NCBI GenBank assembly: GCA_015680685.1
Contig: MNCI01024055.1
Span: forward strand, 7,364 to 71,363
Length of the DNA stretch: 64,000 nt
Direction: 5' to 3'
Source of the DNA: Gnetum montanum
Taxonomy: Eukaryota; Streptophyta; Gnetopsida; Gnetales; Gnetaceae
Position numbers and translations under genes: made by a program. This document shows positions 45,490 through 58,012 of this stretch, one piece after another; position 1 is the stretch's first letter; every line of letters begins with the position of its first letter. The notes beneath the pieces were generated by a model. The model saw nothing but the letters and a program-made list of their open reading frames with translations, searched no databases and was not told where the DNA came from.

Positions 45490-46740
45490 ATGAATGCATA
45501 CAAGCATCTTTGTTTTCCCTTGGTATTTATTAGATCTTATGGTGATTCCATGAGATGCGTAAACACTAAGCTCTTAGAATTTAAGCCTATTACTTATGAT
45601 ACAACCATAGCATTCCTAGAGACATCTGTAGATTGGCCAGACCATCTAGTTAGAGCTCTTGACCTAAAGGCTGGTGACGTAACTAAGGATTCTCATGTAG
45701 AAGTACTTGTAGTAACATGTAAAGGCAAGGCGAATACATTGAAACTTAGTTCTTTGTTATAGCCTCAAATAAAATAAAGCATCTCTAAAATTCTCAATGA
45801 CAACGTCAAGGCATTCGCATGGTCCTACAAGGACATGATGGGCTTAGATCCTCACATAATACATCACAACATTATCCTTGATCCATGCATAAAACCAGTT
45901 AAATAGAAAGCTCACAAAGTCATGCCTATGGTGGTGTTGGTAGTTCGTGATGAAATCACTAAGCTTTACAAAGCTGGCTTCATTTGGGTAGTTGACTATG
46001 CAAAATGGGTTTCAAACATCATAGTTGTCTCTAGGGAAAATGAGAGCATATGCATTTGCATAGACTTTTAGGACTTAAACAAGGTGACTATTAAAGATGA
46101 CTTCCCATTGCCTAGTATTGACCAACTCATCTATACTATAGCTGGTCATGCCTTGTTATCCTTTATGGATGGATTCTTGGGGTACAACCAAATTCAGATA
46201 AACCTAGAGCACCAACTTAGCACCACCTTCATGACCCCCTAGGGAACATTTTGCTTTATAATGATGAACTTTGAACTAAAGAACATAGGAGAAACCTACC
46301 AATGTGCAATGACATATATCTTTAGTGACTATCTGCTAGAATTTCTCAATGATTACATTGATGATATAGTAGTTAAGTTCAAGTTAGCTCACAACCATGC
46401 AGATGACTTGGACCATGTTCTCAAACATTGCCTTAGATATGACCTTAGGCTAAACCCTAAGAAGTATGTATTTGATGTCAAAATTGGTTGCATGCTAGGC
46501 TTTGTAGTATCAGAATCAAGTATACATGTAGACCTTGATAAGGTTAAGGCTATCACAAAATTAGCACAACTAGTAAATCTTAAGGAGCTATGCAGGTTAT
46601 AGGGAAGATTACAATTCATATGTAGGCTTATCAAAAGGTTAACTGATAAGTTGCAACCAATGTAACATTTTCTTAAAATGGGAATCCACATTGAGTAGAC
46701 AAGTTAATGCTAAGATGCATTTGACAACCTCAGAAAAGAG
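45490..46740 (+). pseudogene. D reverse transcriptase
   Basis: ATG at 45490, N-terminal extension like that of E1 (LVRALDLKAGDV). RT motifs: SFMDGFLGYNQI, NDYIDDIVVKF with YIDD, and LNPKKYVFDVKIGCMLGFVV. Stops and frameshifts are frequent. Confidence 0.82.
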
Positions 46741-47830
46741 CTAGCTTAACTTCCAACAGTCTGCCATGCACAAGGAGACAAGTCATTCTACATTTACCTT
46801 GCAACCTCAAACATATCCATTGGTTCTCTACTTTGCCAAAAGTGATAAAATGGCTCAAAGGTCCTTATTTACTACTTAAGCCATGCACTAGTAGCTCATA
46901 AGGTAAAATAAAATGATGTAGAGAAAAAATATCTTGCCTTAGTCTTTGCACTCAAAAAATGGAGACACTATCTTTTTTGCAATTAGGTTAACATTATCGG
47001 TAAAAGGAACATACTCTGAGCAATTACTATGAACATGTAAAATAGTAGTTAAATTGCACAATGGAAGGTAATAATTGCAAAGTTTGACCTACACTACATA
47101 GCACAAGTATCCGCAAAGGGTCAAGAAATAGCCACATAACTCACAACTTCACCCATAGATGATCAAGCAACAATAGATTAAGAACTTTTAGATGAGCATG
47201 TCAATAGCATAAGCCATGTGCCTATGAACTTTGAGGTAGTTTTACACTTTGATGATGCTTCAACCACACAAGCTGCTAGTGCTACTACCATGATCACATT
47301 TCCCTCTAGGGAGATTTGACCCTTGGCATATCATTTTATGTTTCCTTGCATAAACAATGTGGTGGAGTATGAAGGTCTCCCTAGAGGTGTCTTAGTAGTT
47401 TTTGATTTAGGAATTCAAAACATAGCAATTTGAGGCAATTCATAACTAGTTTTCAACCAAGTCACAGTGGTTTATGCTTATAAGGCACAACATTTACAAC
47501 CTTATTATGATTTGGAAAAACACTTGCTCAAATAATTTGTAACCATAGATGTCCAACACCTTTATTATAACAAAAATGTCATTGCTGATGCATTAGCCAC
47601 TTTAGCCTTAAGCATACTGCCTAACATGTTTTTTTGCATTGCCCACTTTGATAGTGGATTGCACCAAGCCTATAACTCAAAAAAAAAGCATTGTATCCAT
47701 AGACATGACAAGCACAACTCATGCCCAAGAGTGGTATGATGATATTAAGACATATCTCCAACAAGAAGAGCCTCCAAAAAATCTAACCTCTACCTAAAAA
47801 GATGTAGTACGAAAGTGATCATGATATTAA
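46741..47830 (+). pseudogene. D dual RNase H (native then archaeal-type)
   Basis: A broken native domain, then an aRNH with HFDDASTTQ, INNVVEYEG, a mutated GDS site (GNS) and NKNVIADALATLAL. Same order as E1. Confidence 0.75.
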
Positions 47831-48972
47831 ATCCTTGTAGGTGATGGCACCTTGTGTCGCAAATCCTATGATGGAATACTATTAACTTATGTTAGTGGTA
47901 GTGAAGCGCAAATGATCATTGATCAAGTCCATAAGGGACTGTGTAGAGGCCACATAGCCCTCAAGGAAATGGTAGTAAAAATCAAATGCCTAGGCTACTA
48001 TTATCCTTACATGGAGCACAATTATGTTTCCAAGGTTAGAACAAGTGATGTGTGTTAGCGACATGATAACCTAATGCACATGTCACCCACTAAATTGCAT
48101 ACTATGTAGATCACATGGTTGTTCCAACATTGGGGGTTTAATATCATAGGACCTATAATGCCTAAGTCTTCTACAAGACATAGCTTCATTATAACCACAA
48201 CCAAATACTTTACCAAATGGGTTGAAGACAATCCCATTAGGAAAATAACATCACAACAAGTTTGTTAATTCATTCTAGATAACATAGTGACTCGATTTGG
48301 TCTACCCATGACTATAGTCATAGATAACAGGCTAAAATTTAGTAGTGTAGGAACTAAAGCCTTCTATGAACACCTTAGCATTAAAAATTTCTTTTCATCA
48401 CCATAAAACCTATAGGTGAATGGCCAAGTGGAGGCTACACACAAAGTCATCATCAACCTTCTAAAGAGGATGCTTAGTAATAGAAAGCAATGATGGCATG
48501 AACAACTAGTCTATGTGTTGTGGGCCTACTGTACAATATGCAAAATAGCAACTAGTAAGATGCCATATAGTCTTGTGTATGGATTTGAAGCACTATTACC
48601 TCTTAAACTTCAGGTCCCATCACTCTGTATGATCCTCTTGAGCTTCATTGATCATGTTTAGAATAATGAGTTGAAAACCATTGACCTCAACTCTATGGAG
48701 GAGGAGTGCATGAAAACACTTGATCACATTGAATGGTACCAAGAAAAACAATGACAAAAACACTATCACAATCAGCATTAGCGTTAATTAAGAAAGGGGA
48801 CCTAGTCCTCAAGGTCATTCATGAGCCTATGGACAAATTTTTAGGTAACTAGGAAGGGCCTTTCTTTGTCATAAATGCCTATGACAATGGAGCATTCAAG
48901 CTTACTAATCTAGAAGGTAATGAGTTTGCCAATCCAATTAACCACTCATACTTGAAGCTGTATTATGCCTAG
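47831..48972 (+). pseudogene. D integrase
   Basis: An N-terminal part open for 68 codons at 47852, then core pieces TKYFTKWVE, DN in place of TDNGPQF, NGQVEATHKVIINLLK with Glu, and the C-terminal end (KGDLVLKVIHEP, NHSYLKLYYA) closing at TAG 48970-48972. Several stops. Confidence 0.8.
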
Positions 48973-49009
48973 TACATAGTGCCATGCCAATGATAAAATA
49001 ATGTAATTG

Positions 49010-49260
49010 AATGTTTGCCATGACATTAAACTAGCATAGAGCATCTACTATGATGTTAAACTAGCATAGAACATTTGCTATGATGTTAAACTAGAAAAAA
49101 ATATCCTTGGGCTATGACATTAAATTAGCACCTACAACATGATTTTCTATGACCTTAAATTGGCCATCCACCATCTACTATGATATAAAACTAGCATAGT
49201 GGTCCGCTAGGACCTTAAACTAGTATAGCATGCAGTCTACCAAGACCTAAAACTAGGTTT
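49010..49260 (+). repeat. Tandem array 2 of element D
   Basis: Seven or so units with core CTATGATGTTAAACTAGCA, the CpG-decayed version of the E1 array 2 core (CTACGACGTAAAACTAGCA). Confidence 0.78.
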
Positions 49261-50864
49261 GTAGTCCAACATTCATAGCTCAATAAACATAGTTTTGCAG
49301 ACAAGCGAGTGTGAATACTTTCAATCCTCCATCGCCTACCCATACCTTTCAGGTAAGGTGGGGGTGGGACATTGTAGTTTTATAATGAAGTTCACATTAT
49401 CAAGAAAAAATCCTCTAGAACATTTGTAGTGTCACCATCCTTGGCATCTTGATGATATTCTAGAGATGCATTTTGGCATCTTGCTGACCTTCCAGAGTTA
49501 TTTCCACCATCATCAATCATCTTGGTCGAAGCTCTTGCTATCAACATCACTTGCTAAAGAACCAATGGTACTGTGACCCAGCTGTAGCACTATCATCCTT
49601 CAGCCCTCATCATTGCTTGAGCTTGGAAGAGCATCCAACATTGTGGCTTCCTACCATGCCACTAGGTTACTTAGCTCCTATCTCTGATGAGAACTCCCGA
49701 GCACCTACATTGCCAATGCCTTTAGCCACTTGGATGCTCACTTCTAGTGTGGCTGTTAGAGCTTTTGAAGCCTACTACCACTAGTGCCTGCGCTGGCCTT
49801 CTTACTTTGGACACTACATACACTTGCAACTGACACAACACTTGTGGCCCTTGTAGTACCCTTACAAATACGAGTTTGCCTTTATCTCACATAGTGTGGT
49901 TGTTTTTTTTTATTTTCTCTATGTTGTGTTTGTAGGATGAAGCCTCAGTAATACTATTCAAGGGTATGTTTCATCACAGTGATAAGTCACCATACTACTT
50001 TGATGTGATCACTTTGACTTACTAAGCTACTTAAGAGTGCACATCCATACTACCTTGTTATAGCCTATTCACATTTACCACTTCGCTTTACATTTTTCCA
50101 CAATACTTGTAAGCTTCTCTGATGCACATAACACCCTTCTTTTAGTTAACTATGGAACCCACGATGCACATAACACAACTTGTCTCATGGAGAGCCTTTG
50201 TGGGCTAGTCAAACCCCTAAGTAGATGTAACATAACTCATCCTAGGGAGGAAACACCTATCATATAGATGCAACATAGTTGCATCTAAACAAACTTTGTT
50301 AAGTAGCACATAGTTAGCTTGGCAACAAAACATATTCTTTACACAAAAAAGAGGTAGAGAAAATGAAAAAGAAATAAGAAAGTAAAAGAAGAAATAAAAG
50401 AGAAAGGAAAAAGAAATATAGAATTGAGAGGAAAAGAAAAATGGGATAAAAACAAATGCCCAAGGAAAATTGCACAGTTGTCGTTTTGCAACTAGTCCAA
50501 CCTCGGATTGATCATCTCACAAGCACTTTGATAAGAGGTTCAAATCCTAAGGGTAGGCCATCTCCACATGCTAACTCCCTCACAAGCACTCTGATGAGGG
50601 AGGTCATGCTTTAGCAACAAGCCATCATATTGCTACATCCTATAGACACATGCACAATGAACATCCTTTGCATTTGTTGTTCCTTGATCCATCTCCCTAA
50701 TCTATTCCTTGCTATATTATATTTCCTTAGCACTCATAAGCATAATGAAGCATTGTCTAATTAGGTACTGATGAGTAGTTTTGGTATCATGTTGTTATGG
50801 TGTTTCGTATTCTTTGTTGACATCTCTTGGGCCACTCCTCCAGACATCAACAAGGAAGGGTCAA
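49261..50864 (+). other. D 3' non-coding region
   Basis: Only short open frames, none recognised. A purine-rich A/G stretch lies at 50340-50455. The candidate polypurine tract AAGGAAGGG stands right before the LTR. Confidence 0.4.
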
Positions 50865-52793
50865 TGAAACACCACCAATTTCAAACTTCTATGTCTTCAA
50901 AATTTTTTTTTTCTAAGTGTCAAAATTTGAAATTTTTTTTCTAAGTGTGGTGTTACGCTCTCTAGCATAGTTAGTATAGCACATATTGAGGCCTATTTTG
51001 CAAAATACTTCTAAGTGTCAATAGTAGTCACATGAAAATTTTCTCTAAGTGACCTACTATGCTCTTAATTTTCCTACTACACTCTCTAGTGTAGCCAGTG
51101 TAGCACATACTTTCATGGCCAATTTGCCCAAGTGTCAAGCTAGAAGTAATCAAGGGTCATTTGGGATGAAAAAAATACTTTGGCAAATTTTCTATCTCTT
51201 GGGTCGTCACACTTGCTATGCTTTATAGCATAGCCAATGTGGCATATGTCCCAGTGGCTAATTCACCCAAGTACTAGGCCATAGGTTGTCAAAATTTCTC
51301 TAGATGTACAAAATAGTTTAACAAATTTTCTATCTCTTGGATTTCTATGCTCTACTATGCTCCATAGCGTAGCAAGCATAGCACAAGTTCTAGTCCCTAA
51401 TTTTTCCTAAGTGTTGGACAAGGGTCTGTCAAGCTAGCTCGACATGGAAGATACATTTGACACATTTTCTAACTTTCAAGGCTATCTCTCCTACTACATT
51501 CCAAAGTGTTGCTAGCATACCATGAATGAAGATTGCAAATTTTGTCAAAATTTGGCTAAGTGTTCCTTCTATGCTCCCTAGTATAGCTAGTGTAACTAGG
51601 GTGAAACATTGGAATTTTAAAAATTTTCACTAAGTGTTGTGTTACACTCTAGAGCGTAGCTAGCTTGACACTAGAGAAAAGCCTCTAATAGCATCCAAAA
51701 GTCTCCAAAACTTAGCATCATACTTTGTCCCAACTTTGACATCCCTTTGGCGATCAAGATTAGTAGTTTACATTTCTTTTGCACTCCCATTGGTCCCCAA
51801 AATTGTCCCTACACTTAATCCTACTCGAAAGAGGGGAATATGTAGTCCTAGAGCATAGCCTCCAAGTTGTACTATTTTGCACTATTTGTAGGTACATTGT
51901 GGTCTCTCAAAATTTCACACACTTAGTCCAAGTAGCATAGTCATAGTTCAGTAGTCTATGGGAATCCATTGTTATTATTTAGAGTGTAACACTTTGCTAC
52001 TCTCATGAGAGCATAACATGTCAGCAAAACACATCTATGCTCATACCACGTGGCATCCATGCCATGTGGCACTCGATCCATGTTTCATGCTAAACCTAGC
52101 CATATAAATACCTTGATGTTTAGCACTCTAGGGATTGGAAAATCAAAAGAGAATTGGGCAATTTAGTTCTCTAAGCATCCCTGACACTCTCACACTTGAG
52201 CATCTAAGCTTTGCACCTTGACACCTTCCAAAATGCAATCCACCATTGCATTGCACCCATAGAACACGACAATAGCCAATCCAACAAGTTCAGTCTCCAC
52301 TATAACCATTAGCGTTATGTACAAAGTGTCCCAAATATTATGACTACAGTATTACACTACCACTATGCATGCTTGATGCGATGTACCATTCTCACCTCTT
52401 ATCTAGCAAAAGTTATGCTCCTTATTTTGGGGCGGTAGATTTTTCCATTCTTAGGCTTTGGTCCATTTCTTTCCCAAGTATTTTTCTTTGATATTAAGCA
52501 TAAATATCATATTTTTCTACTACTTGATATATATTTGCATGCTCACATCAATATTTTCAGTCTAGGACACCTTGTTATGCTCTGGTTTAGCCAGTCTCAG
52601 TGTCCACATGTAATGTTGTACAAACCCTTCTCACATATGGTCATCTTAACATCATAAGTACCTGTCTTATCAACTAGACCATTTAGGGCACCTCATTTCT
52701 ATTTCCCAACATGGCCCTCACACAGATTTGAGATTAGGTTATATGCTAGCCATCCTCTTAGTGTTCCAGCCACTGATGTTTTTGGATGTCACA
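50865..52793 (+). repeat. 3' LTR of element D
   Basis: Starts TGAAACACCACCAA, ends TGTCACA; partner of 33356-35288. TATAAATA at 52103-52110. Confidence 0.88.
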
Positions 52794-53230
52794 CCCCTAA
52801 GCATTGTATTAATTTTTTAAATGTGGCACCTATGAAATGAGTTTCATTATTAGAAATTAGTGAACATGACACCCAAAACCTATTCACAAAATTTTTTTGT
52901 ATAAATTTGGTAGTAGTGGATGATGTATAATTAGTAACGGCTATTGCTTCTACCCATTTTATGCAGTAGCCAACTGCTACTATAATATATGCTTTTCTAT
53001 TAGACATAGGTGTGATGGAACCCATTAAGTTAATGCCCCATATGTTGAAAGGTTCTAGTGGTTGAATCCACTATTGAGGACCTTCCATACGAGTGGCCAT
53101 CCCCCCATCACATTGACAATGTTTAGAAGACATGATGAATTGATGGACATCCCTAAATATTGTGGGCCAATAGTATCCTACCATTAAGATTTTTATGGTT
53201 GTGCATCTCTCTACATAATGGCCTCTACTA
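52794..53230 (-). pseudogene. Element B integrase, core piece
   Basis: Minus strand: YIIVAVGYCIKWVEA holds the first catalytic region, LISNNETHFIGATFKKL the second (Asp replaced by Asn), ending at the D insertion. Further upstream is the decayed zinc region (HxxHCDGG-like, about 53100). Confidence 0.78.
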
Positions 53231-54100
53231 GGCCCTTCATGAGCATCTTGGAGAATTCACAATTGGTCTTCATTAGGGACACACCCATGGGTCAGGCCAT
53301 CAACACACGCCTTGTAAAGGCATCCATTGATTTCCATGAAGTATTTGGCCTAATGAAGAAATTGTTGCTTTTTCCTCAAATCCAAATCCTATGGCATCTC
53401 TTGAGTAAGAAGATATGTGAGGATGCCATTATACCATATTATGTTTTTAGGTGCTTGTTCATTTATTGCTCTAGTAAAGAGGAGTTCATCTAGAAACTGT
53501 TCAAAGAATAGAATCTTCTCATCTTTGTTATCCCAACTTAAGTGAGAGAGGTGGTCAGTGATCATGTTCTTGGTTCCTTTTCGATCTACCATAGTAAGAT
53601 CAAATTCCTAGAAGGTCATAAGCCACCATATAACATGAGGACTCACTGTCGACTTATTCATAAGGAAGTGAATTGCACTATGATCTATATGTACAAATAC
53701 CTTATGACGTAGCACATAACGTCTAAAATTTTATAATGCATACACCACCACCATTAATTATTTCTCTATGGTGGTGTAATTCAACTATGCTCCCACGATG
53801 TGTCTACTCACATAGTGGATATAATATGGATGTTTCTTATCAACCAGCTACGTGAGCACCACTTCCAAAGCATAGTTAGATGCATATGTCATGATATGGA
53901 ATGGTTTGGACCAATTTGGTGCCCATAGGATTTGTGTTTCTATGAGTTTCTCTAATTTTTGGAATGCATGTTCAAATTCCTTGGTCCAAATGAAAGGTGC
54001 ATCCTTCTTTGTAAGTTCTACCAATGGCTTTGCAATCTTAGAAATTCTCAATAAATTGCTGGTAGTAACCATTGTGTCCAAGGAATGATCAAACATCATT
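53231..54100 (-). pseudogene. Element B RNase H and connection region
   Basis: Minus strand: IMTYASNYALEVVLT (first Asp replaced by Tyr), DRKGTKNMITDHLSHL with the last Asp, and the WYNGILTYLL tail typical of Athila-like elements. Stops in several places. Confidence 0.75.
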
Positions 54101-54850
54101 AACGGTCTTAGGTTGGCATGTTATTCCTTGGATGGCCGCTATCTTTTCTAGGTCTACCTCAATCACTTTCTATGAAATTTGGTGCCCTAGTACTATGCCT
54201 TCTTGGATCATGAGATGGCCTTTTTATTAGTTGAGTCATACATTTTTCTCTACACATCTCTTTAGTACTTGATTAAGTTCACCCAAGACTTGCTCAAATG
54301 TAGCTCCATAGGTAGAGAAGTTATCCACAAAGACTTAAACACTACTACCAATTTGTTGTTGAAAGATACTTAGGACCAAGAATTGAAATGTTGTAGGGGC
54401 ATTGCATAGGCTAAATGACATCTTACAGTATGCAAAAGTTCCCGAGAAACTCATGAACATTTTCTTGGCCTAGTATTTTGGTGTGATTTGGATTTGTTTA
54501 TAGCCACTATAACCATCCAAGAAATTATAATAACAATGTCTAGATATGGTATCTAACACTTTATCTACAAACAACAAAGGAAAATGATCCTTAAATGTTG
54601 CCATATTTAATAGCCTAAAGTCGATGCAAACCTGCCATTTGTCATCCTTCTTTGGTACTATGAAAAGAGGGCTAACCCACTCATTATCTACAATTGGATA
54701 GATGAACCCTACCTTAAGGAGTTGTTCTATCTCCTCTTTTATAATTTTTTTTAATTTTGGGTTCAACTGCTTCTGCAACTACCTTCTAGGGATCATGGTC
54801 GGGTCAATGTAGATGCGATGTTGACATATCCTTGGATTGATTCCTGTTAG
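54101..54850 (-). pseudogene. Element B reverse transcriptase, Athila-like
   Basis: RQLNPK-type start, then EEIEQLLKVGFIYPIVDNEW, VPKKDDKWQVCIDFRLLN, KDHFPL, YNFLDGYSGYKQIQI. The catalytic YxDD region is mutated (FVDN). KDHFPL and WVSPLFIVPKK point to the Athila side of the family. Confidence 0.78.
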
Positions 54851-55330
54851 CTCTAGATATGACCAACAAAAGGCTATTGACAAAATATTTTACACATAAT
54901 TGCACCCATTATCGTTGTATGTAATGCATGTAATATTCTTCTTCTTTATTTTTCCTAGCTCATTTTCCTTGGATATTTCTAAGGATAGATCCCCTATTCC
55001 CATTCACACATTGACCGTGCTTAAGCAAGTCCTTTCCATAATGATGGGAAGTCACTTTTTCAAGTGTCTACCTTAATTACTAGAAAATCTGTAGGATAGG
55101 ACGACCCACAGACTATGGTCACAATGTCCTATGCTAATCTCAAAGGAACAGTAATCAACTACTCTACTAATTTTAAATATATGTTTCTCTTCTTAAGGGG
55201 TGGTGGGTTCTAGGCCTTGTACATATCATGGAAGATGAGGTTAACACTGGAACCTGGGTTAAGAAGGGCTTTGCATGGCTCTTATCTAGCAATCTATAGA
55301 TAGATGAGTAGACTTCCTAGATTAGATCTT
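54851..55330 (-). pseudogene. Element B protease
   Basis: Matches the protease of element C (61492-61836) in order and wording, but broken by stops. The retropepsin site is not readable. Confidence 0.6.
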
Positions 55331-57980
55331 TTAGTAGGAAGATTTCCAACCTTAATCTAGTCAAAAATAGCATGAGCTAGTATTACAATGTGGATCCTAG
55401 GCAACACTTAGTTTGAAGGGCACTCAAAGGTATTTGATCCAGAGGATGAGGTTGTTGGAGATGCAGGGAGATTAGCTGGATTAGGTTGTGAGGGTTGAAG
55501 AGGACTGCTATGCAAGAAGAAAGGTTATTTTTATGATTGATTATTTGGACCACTTGGTTGAAAAAATAGTTGTTTTCCTATGTCCTATGTAGCATTTCAT
55601 TATTGCAGCTATGGAGGAATTTCACCCTACATGGATGGAGTAGGAGATAATTGAGTTGAAGGTGGAGGTGTAGGTGTAGAGGGATGTAAAGGATGATAAG
55701 GATAAAGATATGGATTTTTCCCTTGCGTACATGGTGAATGTGTTTGGTGGTACTTTGGAGGGTAATAATGATGCTAGAATGATGTATGACTTCCAAAACT
55801 TCTAGGGGAGATAGGCTACTGAACATAGTACCCATATGGATCTAGTTGCCTATAAGGGTACTACTAACTTAGTGATGGTATTCCCCATGATTGTGATTAA
55901 TACCACTATAGGTATTGTTCATACAATTTTGGAGGAGCACCACTTTGATATTATTCTTGTTGTTGTTTATGGAACTGTCTTGGATTTCCTTGAGGGTGAG
56001 GCAATTGTCTTGGAGCTTGCCTATGTGCTAGGTGAGGATTCAATGTGTACACTCCAAACTCTTGTAAGTATGACATCATAGGGCATAATCCCTTTGGATG
56101 TTCATATTGACAAATGTCACATTTGGTTTCATCATGAGGGTTAGACTCCACAACTTCCCTACTACAAAAGCTTTGCCCATACCTCTTTGGTAGGCATGTT
56201 TAGTGTCTTTTCATCTCCTACGATTATGATCACTATGTTTCTCTTTGGATTATTTGGTAATTTCTTATGCAATTTGAATATTTTCATCCAAAGAGTCCCA
56301 TAACTTGTCAACCTTAATTGAAATATCATAAATAGATTTTTGGATAGGAAAGGTCTCTCTGTTTATCACTTCATCAAGTGGTGATTCCTCCTTTTTAAAA
56401 AATTGAATCTCTTATTTTCTAATGAAAGGATTCTTATTATATTCTTTAGCACTTTTCCTTTTTCATAGCTCACCTTCTTCTTTCTCTACCTACTTAATTA
56501 ACCTTTGGATTTGATGAGCTCTCATTTCAAACAATCTTCCTTGGGCATACACCGCAAGTGTTCTTGTTTTTTCCTTGAGCCCATCTATGATGTGGTGAAG
56601 TTGTTTCCTCTAAGAGTAACCATGGCCTGGGCATTAGTGTAGGAGTGAATAGTATTGACTCATGATGACATCCAAGGGTTCATGTACTTCTTATTTCTAG
56701 CCTTGGATTTGCCTTCTGAAGTTAGACACTTTAGAGTACATCTAGTATTTATCATTGAACAATTCTAACATGGTACTCCATCTATAGATAGATTCTAGCT
56801 CTAAGGACTAGTACCAAATTTCAGCTTCCTTAATGAGTGTCTTGGAAAAAGCTTTAGTTTCTACCACTCATTCTCTATGTTCTATTAGGCATAGCATCTT
56901 GAAAATCTTGTAGGTGTGTCTATGGATTAGAATTATATCCCCCCTCAAATATTGAAATATTATTCATATTTAGGTGCTTGATCTGACTATCCTTCATATG
57001 CCTGGTTGGGATTTTCACTACCTTCACAATGGTAAGCATGCTATGAGTCACCAATAAAGATTCATCATCATCACTGTGTTGATAATGTCGATAATGGTTT
57101 CAGCCACCCCTTCAATTTTGGTGGCCTTCATGGTCATTATTATTTCATTGATCACCTTCATCATGGTTGTTTCAACAATGACTTCCATGAGAACTATTAT
57201 ATGAAGAAGAATTTTCAGAATTGGATGAAGAGGATGAAGAGGAAAGTGGACCAACTCCACCACCATAGTGTGTATGATCACACTTACACTTATTATGATT
57301 ACCATCATTAGATCCCTTATTATTGCAATGTTCACTTGAGTTGCTACCTTGGCTATCACTTTTTCTTGAACCTAGTTTATGAATAAGTGATCATAAGGTT
57401 ATGTTCACATCTTCATCATCAATAGTAGGGGTAGAGAATCTTCGTGTTGAGAACCTTCCAAGGGAGGATCCTCATTGTCCTCTTGATCTAGTAGGAATAA
57501 GGGATTAGTGTAATGTTTCCCCTTTGTAGCTTCATGGATTTTCTTCTAACATTTATCTCACTTAAGTTGTGTTTTAGTGGGATAATAGTTTTGAGTGTTG
57601 TATACATCCACAATGTATTCTTCATGAAGATATGCTATACCAAAATTCTTAAGGATTTTAAATAGAATTCTAGGCACAAATCTATTGAGGGGAAAGATGA
57701 TGGTGCCCTCCATATCACACCATTGCATTTATTCATCCTAATATAGGATGAAGGTAAAATTGAACAAAACCTTATTTGGATGCATGTATTTCACCTTGCA
57801 TTCTTGTGGGACCAGTGCTTTAGTATCTTCTGGCTTACGAGAAAAAGAGGACACTTTGCAAAACAAAATGAAATTATCAGTGTGTTTTTTATAGTTTTTT
57901 TATGTATAGTGGGGATGATATTGATCCTTAGGTTCATATAATGATATTAGTGATATTTACTTAGACTTAAATAGCACACA
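55331..57980 (-). pseudogene. Element B gag
   Basis: A zinc knuckle CDICQYEHPKGLC (CX2CX3HX4C) near 56090-56130 identifies gag. The N-terminal two thirds are decayed, with Ser/Asn/His-rich stretches near 57050-57360. Confidence 0.65.
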
Positions 57981-57992
57981 TTCCAAAAAAAA

Positions 57993-58010
57993 GTCATTGG
58001 CAATGGTATT
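57993..58010 (-). other. Element B primer-binding site, decayed
   Basis: Next to the LTR the minus strand reads ATACCATTGCCAATGAC, close to the TGGCACCATTGCCGGGGA class used by Athila-like elements. Confidence 0.5.
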
Positions 58011-58012
58011 AA

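Larger units (their letters stand above)
33356..52793 (+). mobile_element. D: 19.4 kb Tat-type element related to E1, inserted in element B integrase
   Basis: LTRs 33356-35288 and 50865-52793, primer-binding site 35294, gag-pro 35762-39383, array 1, antisense gene 45034-40010, pol 45490-48972, array 2, purine-rich 3' region. The flanks ctact (33351-33355) and cccct (52794-52798) are a decayed target duplication. Joining the flanks restores an integrase reading (Cys-Leu-Gly-Val-Glu-His). LTRs are more diverged than those of E1 and every protein is badly broken, so D is much older. Confidence 0.88.

Noticed and set aside
57048-57359. Minus-strand Ile/Met-rich frame
   Set aside because: Wrong frame of a His/Asp-rich gag segment; membrane-like look is due to frame shift.
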